DNA of 64,000 bases, taken from assembly GCA_020747015.1 (NCBI GenBank), contig JAGTJM010000095.1, positions 25,781-89,780 on the forward strand. The letters run 5' to 3'. Below are positions 9,862-22,300 of the stretch, piece by piece. Positions within the stretch are counted from its first letter, which is position 1. Every line of letters begins with the position of its first letter. Origin of the DNA: Pyrenochaeta sp. MPI-SDFR-AT-0127 (lineage: Eukaryota > Ascomycota > Dothideomycetes > Pleosporales > Cucurbitariaceae). Made by a program: the position numbers and the translations under genes. The notes under the pieces are model-generated. The model was not told the DNA's origin and did not search any database. It saw only the letters and a list, made by a program, of their open reading frames with translations.

Positions 9862-11432
9862 TGATCATGTTGTTATTGCTTGCCTTGCTGTATGGGGCGT
9901 TGGAACGGTTGAGATGAATTTGACCGCGCTATTTTAGTATAAGAGTTCTTATGAAGAGAAGAATGTACCTTTCATATATCGATGGTAATCCATCGAAACA
10001 GACCGTGCATGATTCAACCTCAAACGTAAGGACTGATTCATGTCTAAGACCTATTTTCGAGAAATTGTAGCTCTACCTATTTATTGGACGTGACCGTAGG
10101 AGATGCCGCTGAAACGGCAAAGGTGGCAATGGCGTACTGATTGTGGCTGGAAATCTACAAACAATTGCCTAGTGATGTGGGTACTATAGAGATATACATG
10201 GGAGTTCTCGAGCGAGAAATCACGGTCTTTGAATCCGAATCTTAGATACGCCAGCTACTATTATCCTTAGATGCAGCAATGTCGAGTGTAATTACTCATA
10301 TAGAAGAATCATCCAGGGTTTTCACATGTTGCAGGGAAGAAGCCTGGTTCAACTAGTCGTCATTTTATAAATTATCTTTCATTTTCTACGATAGATCATG
10401 TGGCTGAATGGAATCTTAGCAACAACCGTGGAATTCCAGTCTCATACTGTTTATCCAGCATGTCTATGGCTCCTTAACTACTGTCATCTAAATTAAATAG
10501 TACAATATTATCGTACCAACACATTATATCGAAGTCGACAAAAGTCTTACACTGGGCGATATCTACAGCCGTCTGGTCACTCCAGCTGTTGCCTAAACTG
10601 AATAGCTGGACCTAGCACCACACAACAGGCGGCCGGAAGCTATGCCTCAATTCGCAAACTATTTAGTTCAAACTGTCCGTCAAGCAGGCACTGGCTGCTC
10701 CGTGAGACCTATTCTTTGGCTAAGGCCTATAGTTGAGGCGATGATGAATATTGTCTGTGCGTTTCATAGTACTTCATCACTTGCGCTTAGGTAGCTTGCT
10801 TGATTTCGTACTCAAAATCTTGCCTGTTTTCCTTACTCGACCTCCTGACCAAGCTCTCACCTCCTGAGACCCCATCAAGTCTATGCTCTACAATCCAGGA
10901 CCAAGTGCGAAATATTTTTGCAAGTCGTAAGCTTGATTTCTCCATGATAGCGACTATTAAGCTACGGCACAGCTGTTCAAGTCGGCGTGACAACGGATCT
11001 GTTAAGGGCGTGAATGACTGCGACAACCATTTCGTAATCGATACCCGCTTTCAGCTCTAATGAATACATTTGAAAGAGCACCCACATGTTGCTTTCCTTC
11101 GCTAACAGAAAGTTCTACTCATCGCACCTTAATCGTTAGTGTGACTCTAGTCATAGCCGCTGCTTGGCGAATAAACAGACCACACCCCCGCAGGACAACA
11201 GTAGCGCTGTAACTACAGGTGTCGGGGATGTGACAATCAACAACGTGTACTTTTGCTGTTTGTTGGGGGCGTCTCCGCAGTTGAACAGGTGACGTCAATG
11301 CACTTATGCAGCCAAGACAAACAGGGATAAGCGGCGCTTGCGAGCATGAAAACTGGGTATCTCCTCACCCACTTTCTCAAGTTTGTTCGCACTCCAGATT
11401 CACTATTCGGGTATACAAATCGCCCATTCATT
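9862..11432. other. 1.57 kb gene-free stretch
   Basis: No supported gene. Frames of 50-95 codons on both strands (for example 10800-11060 plus, 10787-11026 minus) mirror each other without family signatures. Confidence 0.45.
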
Positions 11433-13050
11433 ATGTCTTCCCTTATCGACACCTTGACTGCCTCTGGAGGCACCGAACCAGCAGGTAGCGTTGATTCATT
11501 CCCATGTGGTCTTCGTGTCACTCAACATCAAAGGGTTCCTCAATGATATTGTCGAGCAATTGTGGCCAAACATCATTGTTGCTGGCGCCAAAATCGCGAA
11601 AGATGTCGTCGAGCCCATTCTTGCCTCAACGCTTCCAGGACCTCTCTCTAGTCTGCATTTTGTCAAACTAGACCTGGGTCATGTCCCTATGCGATTCTCG
11701 CATGTGGACGTTCACAAGACTCCTGGTGAGGGCATAAAGCTTGACATGAATCTAGATTGGGAGGGTGTGTGTGATATTGAGCTGGAGGGGAACATGGTCC
11801 CCAAAATTGTAAAATCACCTCACTCGGCAGTGTTTTTGAGCAGCATCTAACCGGACCAACAATGCATAGGGTATCGAAAAGGTTCAGTTGAAGGGGCGGC
11901 TCACAATTTTGCTGTGCCCGCTGACAAATATCATTCCTCTGGTATGGACCATTTCTTGTCAAGCATCATGTTCCTAAGCATGTACTGACATGAATTCGAG
12001 ATTGGGGCTGCCCAAGTTGCCTTCATCAACCCGCCGAGTCTAAAGCTGGATTTTACTGATGCTGCCAACATTGCCGACTGCTTTTTGATTGAGAAGACTG
12101 TGCGGAATACTATTCTTGGCATCATCTCGAGCATGGCTGTCCTCCCCAATCGCTTTCTTGTCAAACTCGATGCCAATAACGACTACTTCAAGACATATCA
12201 ACATCATCATGGTGTTTTACGTCTGACAGTGGAGAGGGCTACCGGAATAACTGCTCCAAAGAAGAGCGGTGCCTCAAGACTACTGGCCAAGATTATCAAG
12301 GATGTGCCTGACTGTTATGTCAAGGTAAACATTGGTGCTGAGGAGGAGTGGCGCACGTCAGTTCAGAAAAACGACCATGATCCTGAATGGAACGAAACGA
12401 ACGACTTTTTGGTGACAGATTATGAGCAAGCCATTGCTGTTGACATCAAAGATGATGATCTGGCTGGCGATGACGACATTGGCCTCGGCTACACCACCAT
12501 CAAAGAGATTCTAATGAACGGCGGCTCACAAGAACTGAGTCTCTCCCACAAAGGCGAACCTACCAATGCCAAATTGACCGTGCACGCAAAATTCTACCAC
12601 TTCGTTGCTGATGCCTACTTCTTGTCCGCAGAAAACACCGAAGGTCAAGGAAAGAATCAAATTTGTGGTCTTGTCACAATCCTAGTTGCCAGCGCCCTTG
12701 GTCTCTCAGGCCAACGTGATGAGCTAAACCCCAGCGTGAAGATCACGTGGGGTGATAAGACGTTCCAGACAGCAGCAAAGACTTACTCTCCAGGAATGGA
12801 CATCTTTAACCCATCCTTCGACCAGGCTTTTAGGATTCCTCTGACCTCCGACATGGTTGCTAAACCATCGGAGTTGGGAAGCTTCAAAATTTCACTGATG
12901 AACAAAGTAGATACGTCTGGAAGTGTTGAAGTGGCTTTCCAGGATGTACTTGATGCTCCTGGAATGGTCAAGGAAGACAGTTTTGATGTTGGTTCAGGTG
13001 CGTCGGTAAGAGCAAGCATCTCTGTCCATGGAATTCAGCTGGCCAAGTAA
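11433..13050 (+). CDS. SMP-C2-C2 protein (tricalbin/extended-synaptotagmin type)
   Basis: Four exons (11433-11484, 11534-11808, 11870-11941 and 12001-13050) join in frame to 482 residues. Residues 15-205 form an SMP-type lipid-binding domain: AGFLNDIVEQLWPNI, LGHVPMRFSHVDVHK and INPPSLKLDFTDAANI are characteristic. A first C2 domain follows from about residue 225 (GVLRLTVERATGI, DPEWNETNDFLV, DDDLAGDDDIG with acidic Ca-binding-loop residues), and a second, more degenerate one from about 375 (TILVASALGLSGQRDELNP). SMP-C2 proteins move lipids at organelle contact sites. Unlike yeast tricalbins no membrane anchor is visible at the N-terminus, so this is a short soluble relative. The start was chosen at MSSLIDTLT because the preceding codons look non-coding. 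Confidence 0.88.
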
Positions 13051-15117
13051 ACTTACTTCGTTTGTGGGGGCTTTGGAATGCGATGGATCAGAAACACAGT
13101 ATCAAGTTGTGTGGGCATATCCTTCATAGACGAGGGGGGGATTGAGATACCTCGTGGAAGGAAATATCAGTCATAAGGATGTCAATATATTACTCACACA
13201 TTAGTCTGACATATAATGAAGTGTGAATATACTGCAATTACCAAGAGACTCATATAACTTTGCCGAGATCTTGCCAACCCAAATTTGTAAGCCTGTCACA
13301 ACTCTAATATTAGTCACAGTACTAAAGCAGCTGTAGCCAGCTCAATTCGAAAATCCAGGAATGTTGCATTTGTCTTGCTCTTAAAATTTCTCTTCTTTCA
13401 CGAAGAGAATCTTGACAACACGATCTTTGTCATGTTAGTAGTCCCGGCAATTGGCGATTGTATTCTGGCGACGTGTCTGTAAACTGTTAGCTTGCTTAGG
13501 TAAACCTATTATTCAAAAAGTTGATTACGATTCAAAATGTCTATTATGCTACACTGTTTCTCGATTCGTGTACGCAGGTCAATTCTGGCCTGTTCTTGAG
13601 GACTTCATTTCCATGGCAGCTGGCACCGGTACATTCAGCTACGTGCTGAGGCTTCTCGGCGCTCCCTTCACGCCAAGTTCAATTGCCCACTGTTTTATTC
13701 ATGTATATATTGCTCCAAGTAATATGACACCCACCTCTACCAGCTTACTTTCGGTAGAGTCCATTTGTTGGTGGCACAGATGGCTCTCTGATAGCCTCAT
13801 AAACTGATGGAGAACGGAGAATGGTGGGGGAAACAGTCGAGATTCCGGCGACTGCCACTACGTATTCAGTATCTTTGGATTTAACCAGAAGATTTGTGGG
13901 GACCAAATACACAGTCTGCAGTAGTTAGTGTGGATTCTAGTGTGCTACCCTTGTTGATCGACGTGTGCTATGTCAAAAGACTCGTGGGTGCATGAGGACC
14001 TTGGAGGTAGAATTTCACTGGTGGCTCGATCTATCAGGCGTTGAACCAATCCGAGCTTCGTACTCAATACATTACACTGGTGCTCTCTCAAGTTATGCCC
14101 GCAATCTGTTTATAGTCGCATCTAGATTGCGCCTTATTGAGTGGAAGGGAATTCTGACTCGCACCTCCGAAGTTGAAGTTCAATGTGAAGGCCTAATATT
14201 TAGCCCAGCCAGACATGCAACCGTTCGCAACAGCAACACAAGGTTTTTCTATATAATATGGAGGAACATCGTCTCGCACTTTCAGGGTGCACAGACAGAT
14301 GTACGGCCTAGATAAAATGCTTCTTTGGCCAGGAGTCATTGAAGCATAGTTATTATACATGTCGATTTCTTGTCCATGGGAGCATCATGCTCAGGCGCAG
14401 CATCCTGATCGACATGTCTTGGCAGAGTGCCATTATCCGGTCGGTATTGTGGATCAAATGTGTAGATTGGCTTCAAGTGTGTCAATGTAGCTTTGTTGCA
14501 AAAACATGATTGAAGAGGCACATCGACTGCGTAACAAGGAACAAGACGAGTAATTGGCGTTTGCTGCATTGTCGCAGAACTCTCAGTTTACGTGCATGTA
14601 GATGGCTCGAGTCATCTCACTCACTACTAAAGTCGAGATCGTTTGTGGAGATACAGAACTTACAATGGCATCGTCTAAAGGCTGCTCTGAAACAGCAAAG
14701 ACCGTAACAAGGTGGTTACCCAGACTTCCACAGACATGTCACACTTCAAGACCTAGCTGGAAGACAGTCTATTGCTATGATTACCCCACCAGTATCCAAG
14801 ACCTTGTGTATCAAATAGAACATAGCGCGCAGAGTACGGTCTCTGGACAGCCTCAACAGGATTACGTCTTGAGTCTAAACTCAGATAAACCGCTCCACCT
14901 TCCCCCCGCTCATCTGTTGTCATGAGTAGAAAATAGGCCGAAAATTTGATTGTGGATGGCATGATTCCTTCGAATACCAGATTCCGTAGCCAATCCCAGG
15001 AAAAAAAAAGGATGAGGTGCAGCTTTGTCGCGCTTACAGGGTAAGGCAGCAAGAGTGAAATTAAGAGGAAATTCCTCTATCGAAAACTCGATACGCTAGC
15101 AGGTTATCTCCCCAAGG
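13051..15117. other. 2.07 kb region without a supported gene
   Basis: Several open segments exist on the minus strand: 13,920-13,740 with plausible acceptor (ctgcag) and donor (gtaagc), 14,336-14,569, and 14,753-15,052. They cannot be joined into one convincing gene and the family is unknown. Stop density in the intervening frames is about what chance gives. Confidence 0.4.
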
Positions 15118-17501
15118 TCATTGATATGCTTGCCCTTCAATGGGTTGCCTTGCTACTTCGGAGGTGAATGCGCAATGTCTAACGCCGCGCTCATCACCGT
15201 CACCACGCTGTGGGCCATCAGCCACATCGCCCCATTGGACCTCTTTCAACCATAGCTCAGGCTCATATCTTCTCGGATGACACGCCGCGCTGATGATGAA
15301 GCTCATGCTCGTCTCGCCTAGTCCAGTTCGCATCTTTCGGAACGCCCCCATACATACAGTGGTGACCATCAACCCGAAACTAACCCCTATAATTGCAACA
15401 ATGCCGGTCGCACTGTATCCGAGGCGCACAAGCTGATCGTTTGAGTCGACCATTCTATGTAAATCAACCCCGTCAATGCGGACCATGAACAGACTCTGCG
15501 AGCACAGCCAATGTAGCATGGCACTACACGCTATCAATGGTAGTGCGTAACGCATTGGGAGCGTAAAGAAGTGGGTTGTACGTTGCATACGTTGGGGTTG
15601 CTCACTAACTCTCAGCCCTTTCTTGGACTCGGTCAAGCGATCAAATTCTTTCGCAACAAGTAGCTTGCTCCAAGTGTTTGTATATGCCACAAATAAGATC
15701 GAAAAGCCGAGTTGCGGAAGATTTGCTACGAGCAGTGTTGGCACAATGCCCGCGGAGCGGGTGTTATCGCGCTGGAACGATGCGAGAGATTGGATGTCCG
15801 CCACACCGAGGCCGATTGACCACGCAAAACCCGCCGCACCTTCGATGGCTATGAACAGTTGGACGGCGAGAATTATGATATATGCCGCTGAAGCGCCAAT
15901 TGTTATGAAAAATTCCAGCGTGTTGGCGCTGCTAAGCCAGCGTGGACGGACGTTAGTGAATATCTGTGGCCCATACGAGGTTTGGAGGCCGTGTTTACGA
16001 AACTGTTTCGAAGATACGAGACACATGTCTTTGGTGGTAGGATCCTCTTCTTCGAGGAAGGAGGCAATAGCATCGCCCAGTGTGCGCAGGAAGGGACCTT
16101 CCGGGCGCCAGAAGACAAGGTAGCATATTGTAAGAACTTTGACGCCACCAAAAACAACAACGGCAAGCATGAGCCATTCGTTGAATTGTAGTTGACAAGC
16201 GTCCGGGGCCTTGCGTGCGAAACAGTGGCTCACGGGACTATCGTATACTGTCCAATTCCTTCCAAAGTCGAAGCGTTCTTCGGCCAGTTTCAAGCCACAT
16301 CGATCATATCTTGTGCGATTAGGAGGAAAGAGGTCGTGGCACACCCAATGAAAAGGGTCTGGATGGGTGTTCTCCTTGTCGCTAGAAAGCGAGCGCTGTG
16401 GATAGCGTGTCCAATGAACGGGGGATTCAGCGTCTACACGAGAGGACACGACAGCCACATCGCTATAGTCTCTCATAAAGCCAGAGGCATATTTCTGCAT
16501 ACACTCTGAAGGCTCCATACGTGTAAATCCATCGTCTCTGGAAGAATTTCGAACATCCTGAAGGAGCTGGATCACGACTGAGATGTTCGTAGCAATGTCG
16601 AAAGCGCAGTCAGCGCCATCGCAGTTCCCTTCCATGCGGGTCCACTGCTCAAACAACTCCGGTGATGAATTGTTTTCCGAAGGCTGAAAATCTATATTGT
16701 CGAAGAAGCTTTGGTCAACTACAGCTACAGCGTACTGGTTTGTCTGGCTTGTAGTAAAGAACACGGCATTGAAGCTGAACTTGAATCAGTAGAAGGTGAG
16801 CAGGTGGCCTTTCGTACTCACAATAGGTGGAATGGCAGACCTGTGACAGCCAATAGTATCCAGATCCATATATTCCTCCTTCTCACATGGAATAAGTTCC
16901 GTATACTCGCAGTCCCTATTTCTACCCACTTGCCCTTTCCGTGCGCCACGTTAACCTCTTTCCGCGTTGGAGCGGTCAAGCCCTGCATTGCGTATGTGGA
17001 AGCACTCAAAACCAACGTTGACACTACGTTAAGGGCGGCGTGAATACCAGTATTAGTCTGACGAACCATCTCGCATTTCCCAGTCATGACTGTTGCGGTG
17101 CCGCCTGGGCCATTGTATGTGGCGAAGAGCCAGGCATAGACGGCAATATTAGCGATGAAGGCCGCGAGGCTGAAAACAAATGCGCGAAGGAGCCCGGCAC
17201 GCCAGCCTTCGATGAATGTCTTGTTAAAGGAAATAATCAAGCGGGTAGCAAAATTTTGACGCTCTTTTCGTTCTAGTTGATCCATGAACGTTTTGCGGCG
17301 GGAGAATGTTCCCCTTCCGTTCCGTTTTCCTGTGGCATCGTCTAATCCTACGTTCGCTGGACTCATTTCTCGGCTCAAATCACCTTTGCTCTCGCAGTTA
17401 CCAGTTCTCTTGGAATGCGAAGGGTACTCTGGGAGTATGATATTTTGCTGTGCGTTTGGGTCCTCACTCGGAACCCTCTTGAAACCTTGAAAGAACTTCA
17501 T
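15118..17501 (-). CDS. DUF6536 multi-pass membrane protein
   Basis: Two exons (17501-16822 and 16774-15118) with a 47 bp intron give 778 residues. The N-terminal 80 residues are hydrophilic. From about residue 90 the DUF6536 signature appears (GWRAGLLRAFVFSLAAFIAN, the TGKCEMV loop, STYAMQGLTAPTRKEVN, and a conserved WI.ILLAVTGLPFHL helix). After a long extracellular-type loop with several Cys and N-glycosylation sequons comes a second group of about six helices (WLMLAVVVFGGVKVLTICYL, RWLSSANTLEF, ANLPQLGFSILFVAYTNTW). This is a common Pezizomycotina plasma-membrane family of unknown function, usually 650-800 residues, so the gene looks complete. Confidence 0.9.
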
Positions 17502-19887
17502 GGGAGCACAGTTGCTCGCAAAAGCGCTATCGTGTGCAAGTAATTATGGTCTACGCACAGCATGAGAAGCGGCAAAAAAGAAGGATAAAACCGCTGGAAA
17601 GAGCTTGCAAAGTGGTGCGCTCTTGTGAAATGAGAAACCGCTAAATGCACGAGAGAAACGACAGAGTGATATGGACAGAAGGCTGCAAAAACAAGGCAAC
17701 AGAGAAACTCTGAGGCTCAAGGTCAACAAATGGCCCCCCCCCCCCCAAATTTGGCCCCCAATGGGAGATGAGACACAGGCGCAGCTTATGCAAGGCTAGG
17801 GTGATCTTAAACAAGCCATTGCCAGGAGCTCCGCGGCTGAGAAAGAGTGGTTAAACATGGAAGACGATAGACGTTGGATCTCGAACAAGTAATGGATCGT
17901 ATCTGCAGTTACTGAAGAGTCCATGCGACTTGTGCACGCATGATGAAGCCTGAAGGATATCTGCTTCGAACTGCGGTCGAGTATCTGATTTCAGCAAAAA
18001 CCTGGGTGGCGTGCAAGATTAATGTCAGCATGCCAAGAGCCTGCGGGTGGCCTTGCGCCTCACAGACCCACCTCTTTTCGCACGTGTCCATTATATTCTA
18101 CAATTCAACGTTGGAGATTTATGGTCGGTTGTTTACTGGAGCGACGGTGGTAGTCATGGTCGTACTTGATGATGTGGAAACGGCGTTGATGAAAAGTCAA
18201 GGTACGTTGTTGAGTGGCTATGTGTTGCTTATTTGGACGTGAGGCTCGTGACTACCGTAACAGCAATGAAAGTATGAGTGGGTCCTGGAGACCATATGGA
18301 AGCTAATGATCTACTTACCTATACTCACTCTTTCAACCGTCTTTGCAAAGTCCTTCTTATATGTCAACGGGAAGCATTCTAAACACTTCGACCTATGTTT
18401 CCAGAACGGGATAAGATGGGCAGCCACTAGACCTGGACGATTCCCTCAGCTTCAAATATGGGTCAGATGGAAAGTAAAGTTTGATGTACTCACTCATTTC
18501 TCCGCTGCTGCGCAACTCTTCAATGGCTCTCACTCAATGTTGTCAAAATCAACATTGCTGTTGACAAAGAGTCCCTCTGATCTGTATACGCGATAATCCA
18601 CAGCATAGCAGGGCTGTCTGTGCTAAAGACCATGAAACTCTATCCGACTGACGATGAAGTTTTCATAGCAAGAAACATCGTGTCCAGGAAATTCTCTTGG
18701 CCCTGACGGCACCCTTTGCCATGTCAGCATCGACCGAGGATAAGACTTTGATCACAACCTTGAATGGGAACTGGCCACTTCCACGCTACAAACAATACCT
18801 CATCAAGTCCCGAATGACCATAGCAAGCCAGGTATCAGTAACGAAAAAAACCAATCAAAGAGCCGTACAGCAATCCAGCCATTGTTGAACCGTGAACAGA
18901 GCAACATCCGATTTTGGGCCAGGGTCCAACTACTTTATATACGAGGACACAATTAAAAGTCCGAAATCGCCGTGCAGAGCAAACTTCGCTCCTCCTATTG
19001 TGTACCACTATATCAGTTCATTCAGGTTTAGCCGGCGGGTTTTTAAAGCTGATAAGACCGAATACACCGATGCATGTCTCACGCGGATAAGATGGGTCGG
19101 AAGAAGTCAAGTCCGACTCAGATGAGTGATTTTAAGGAGTGTCTGATCTGCAGGCATATGTGAATGGGCAAGTGTAATAGATGAGTGGGCATAGGCTGCG
19201 AGCGTGGGATATTGAGGCCGGGTTGAGGCTTCTTCATGAAATCTCCTTGTGTTGTGGAGAGATCAACTGCGTTACAACATTTTGTCATGATCGAGACCAT
19301 GTAGTTCTGTAAAACACGAGCCTAAGACGAACAATCGAATCATCTAGATATGCCATGTTGAGATATAGAGGGAGAGGTGAGAGGAGAATATGATTGATTA
19401 TGAATTCAAGTACTCTGCTGCTGATATAGTCAAAGTCGCTGGTAATAAATATGCCCAACCCCCCAATGGGATAGCAGAGGGTATCGTAAAAAAAAAACGA
19501 AAACAACAACAAAACAAAACAGAAATGGAGACATGCCTGCAAGTCGCGAAGAGAAAACCCCCAACCGATAAATGTGAGCAACCTAAAACGCCGTAGCCCC
19601 TTCGCTGTCAAGTTTTTGCCGCTCCATTATGTGTATCGCTTTCTCGTCATTGTGCGTGTTCAAATCATGCGTCGTATGCGCCCGTTCGTTTCGATTTCTT
19701 TGCCATTCGATCATCGTCGACTGCTCGCAGGGACGGAGATATCACTCATGCCATCCTCATCCCTCTGGTAACTATACTGGAAACCCGAATCCGTGCCCTT
19801 GTACCCGTTATCCCAGGCGGCGATTCGCGAAAGAAGCCTAACACGACATTAAATCTTCCTCGAAAAGTATGTAGTGATCGGTAGCGC
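17502..19887. other. 2.39 kb gene-free stretch with a 13-base C tract
   Basis: Upstream region of the DUF6536 gene. A run of 13 C lies at 17734-17746. Around 18654-18900 on the plus strand a signal-peptide-like codon run (LLALTAPFAMSAS) lacks an in-frame ATG, so a broken small secreted gene is possible but unproven. Nothing else is recognised. Confidence 0.4.
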
Positions 19888-20643
19888 TCACTGATCGTCT
19901 GGTGGGACCTGCGACTGGTCGGGTATGAGCTCGTAGTCGCCCTCAGCGGGGAGGTAGACAGCGGACGCGACTACGCCGAGGCAGGTCAGGGTCAGAATGG
20001 TCCAGCTCGCGGTGCACAGAGACCACGAGATGTCGAGGTTCCAGCCGTCCCAGAAGCGGGCGTCATGGTCAAAGAGGAAGGCCTAGAGATATCGACTATT
20101 AGTGGGGGTTCATAGTAATCAAAGAATGGCGCAGACATACCACAATAGCCATGCCTGCGCACTGTACAACAGCACTAAAGGCCAACACGCCGGCAGCCAC
20201 CTGCCACCCCGCTGCTCTTCGCTGCACGCCACCCGCAAGGATGACCACAAAGCTGACCAGTGTGCAAAGCTCAACGACGACGCCAAATGAGATAAGGAAG
20301 CCGACAGTTCGCCACATATTGCAGAAAGATGGGTCTTTGCTGCAGTCGCTATCGCGAGGGAAAGGGACGCAGGTACCTGTGACCGCTGAGCAGCGGCTGT
20401 GGAGGCCGTAGGAGTATTCGCGCTTGCCATCCTGGTGGGAGTTGTTAGAGGAGAGTATGACAGCAGGGGAGAAGGACGAGAGCATACTGGGCTATAGCTG
20501 ACCCAGCGAGGCATGGCGATACTCGCTATTGTCATTATTGTTGCTGCGCAAGTAAGTCTCTGCTGCCATAACCACGTTCATTCCCACGGCTTACAGGCAA
20601 TAGTGAGTATGAGGCCCACGCCGTACACGATTCTTCGCGTCAT
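19888..20643 (-). CDS. Four-TM claudin-like (SUR7/PalI-type layout) membrane protein
   Basis: Four exons (20643-20595, 20543-20488, 20431-20141 and 20082-19888) close in frame to 196 residues. TM1 lies at about residues 5-27, followed by an extracellular loop that opens with PRWVSY and carries paired cysteines (RCSAVTGTC, DSDCSKDPSFC). TM2 (GFLISFGVVVELCTLVSFVV), TM3 (VLAFSAVVQCAGMAIVAF) and TM4 (TILTLTCLGVVASAVYLP) follow, with a short acidic cytoplasmic tail. The W...C-C loop and size match the fungal claudin-like four-TM group, which sits in the plasma membrane or ER; specific function unknown. Introns are 51, 56 and 58 bp. The third exon alone misleadingly looks like a complete ORF. Confidence 0.84.
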
Positions 20644-22300
20644 GATGGACGATTACAGAAAAAAAGCCGACTTCCTGAAAGAAGCGCGACGATAGTTCGC
20701 GAGTGGCGCAGGGCAAGAGGTGATGTTGGAATGCACGGTAGGACAGGCGAGCGTAATGTAGGTAGGTCGGCTGGATCGCGTGCAGATGAGCAAAGCCCGT
20801 GGTAGTGTTGAGGATCGCCGACAGCGGTACGCAGGCAAACCTGCAAGGCTACTGCCGTGTATGGGAATGCGACCGAGCAAATCACTTGCAAGGCGGCGCA
20901 GGAGGGGTGGGAGGGCAGGCCGGGGGGTGGGGTGGGTGCACTCGTCTAGAGACAGTCTGTTGAGGCAGGCAGGCCCATAGTATAGTAGACTCTCCTTCGT
21001 GATGGAGGGCAGAAATGCTCGAGGGTTGGTCTCCTCGCAACAGGGCTTGTCGTCTTACTCGTTTCGTGTGCCGCTAGAGGAATCAAGAGGTGCAATGAGG
21101 TCAGGGATATGCAGATTCTGCCTTGGCAACGTCCCCACGCCGCGGCCTATGGTGGGCTGCTGGTTTCACCGCCAATTCAACACCATGGACTGATATAGCG
21201 CGTAGAGCGCCCGCGATCAGCACGCTCGCTTCATTTTTTTGCGTCAGAACAGGGCCGAAGACTTTGCCCATGGCGCAGAGTGGACTTTGACGCAAAACTG
21301 AGGTCGACGAGTGGGGTTCGTCGTAGTGGTTTTTCTAGTGGCGGTGTTGGATGCCTGCTTAGCGCTCATGTCCGCAGCTATCACGATATCGAGGTGTGGC
21401 ACTCTCCTCACTTTTCCTGACAAGTCCCTGGCCACGGGAGGACAAGCAAAGGCCAGGAAGCGCAAGGTCCAAGGAACGGCAGGTCAAGGTACAGGGCTGT
21501 AAGCACTGTTGGACGTGACGACCCTTTCCCGAGAAGCGCTGGCTTGCTAGCTTCTTTGACGGCCGGCTCTCTCCAGCCTCCACAGTACACGCTGCTACAA
21601 CACCCTTCTCAAGAGGTGTCATTTTTCAAAGGCAGACCAGCTCACGCTCTCCAACTGATAAGCACTCGGCTCCCCTCCTGTCTTGGGGTGGACAGACTCC
21701 CACTCAGCCACACCGATCAGCAGTATTAGCATGTGCGAACACGTGGGGCGGTAATTCCCCATCACCTGTAGCATGGGACTTTCAAAACCTGATGGTCGGC
21801 GGTGCATATCCACCTTGAAAACATGTCAGCAGACTAAAGGAAAGATAAGCTTGCCCACTGAGCCGTGCTTGTCTCGAGGCGAACAAAGCAGGGCCAAATG
21901 ATTTTTGCATCGCAAACACTGTCGTCGTGATATACACCGCTTTCGCGACTACTAAGGCTATTCTGCACTCGCGAACACGGTACCCGGCAACGACAAAAGG
22001 CGACAAGGACGCAGTTGCGGGGAATGCACTCCACCCTGCAACGCCCTGCAGCCACTGATATCGACGGCTGCTATGAGTGGACATGACACAATTTAATCAA
22101 GCTCTGTCTTGCATGTACACGGCGTAGGATGATAAGGCTTGCCTATCAGTCTAGTCTATTGGATGGCGCAATTGCATGCTGATATTGTCCCCCGCCTGGC
22201 ACGGTTGGGGTTTGACGGACAAAATAGCCGTCTATTTATGCCATACTGGCAGATGTCTAGGGTTTTTGTACAGGTGGTAAACATGGCACTTGCCAGCAAG
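20644..22300. other. 1.66 kb intergenic region
   Basis: GC-richer than the other gene-free stretches. Short overlapping frames on both strands have no family signature. It serves as the 5' side of the claudin-like gene and the 3' side of MRM1. Confidence 0.45.

Noticed and set aside
13740..15052. A chain of minus-strand open segments that could be read as one gene broken by RIP-like stops
   Set aside because: The number of stops in the candidate frames is about that expected by chance, the segments switch frames without consistent splice sites, and no family is recognised.
15623..16123. 166-codon plus-strand frame
   Set aside because: Antisense shadow of the DUF6536 protein, whose frame is strongly supported.
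18654..18890. Possible broken small secreted gene (signal-like run at about 18691-18730)
   Set aside because: No in-frame ATG, the nearby ATG runs into a stop after four codons, and no convincing intron reconciles them.
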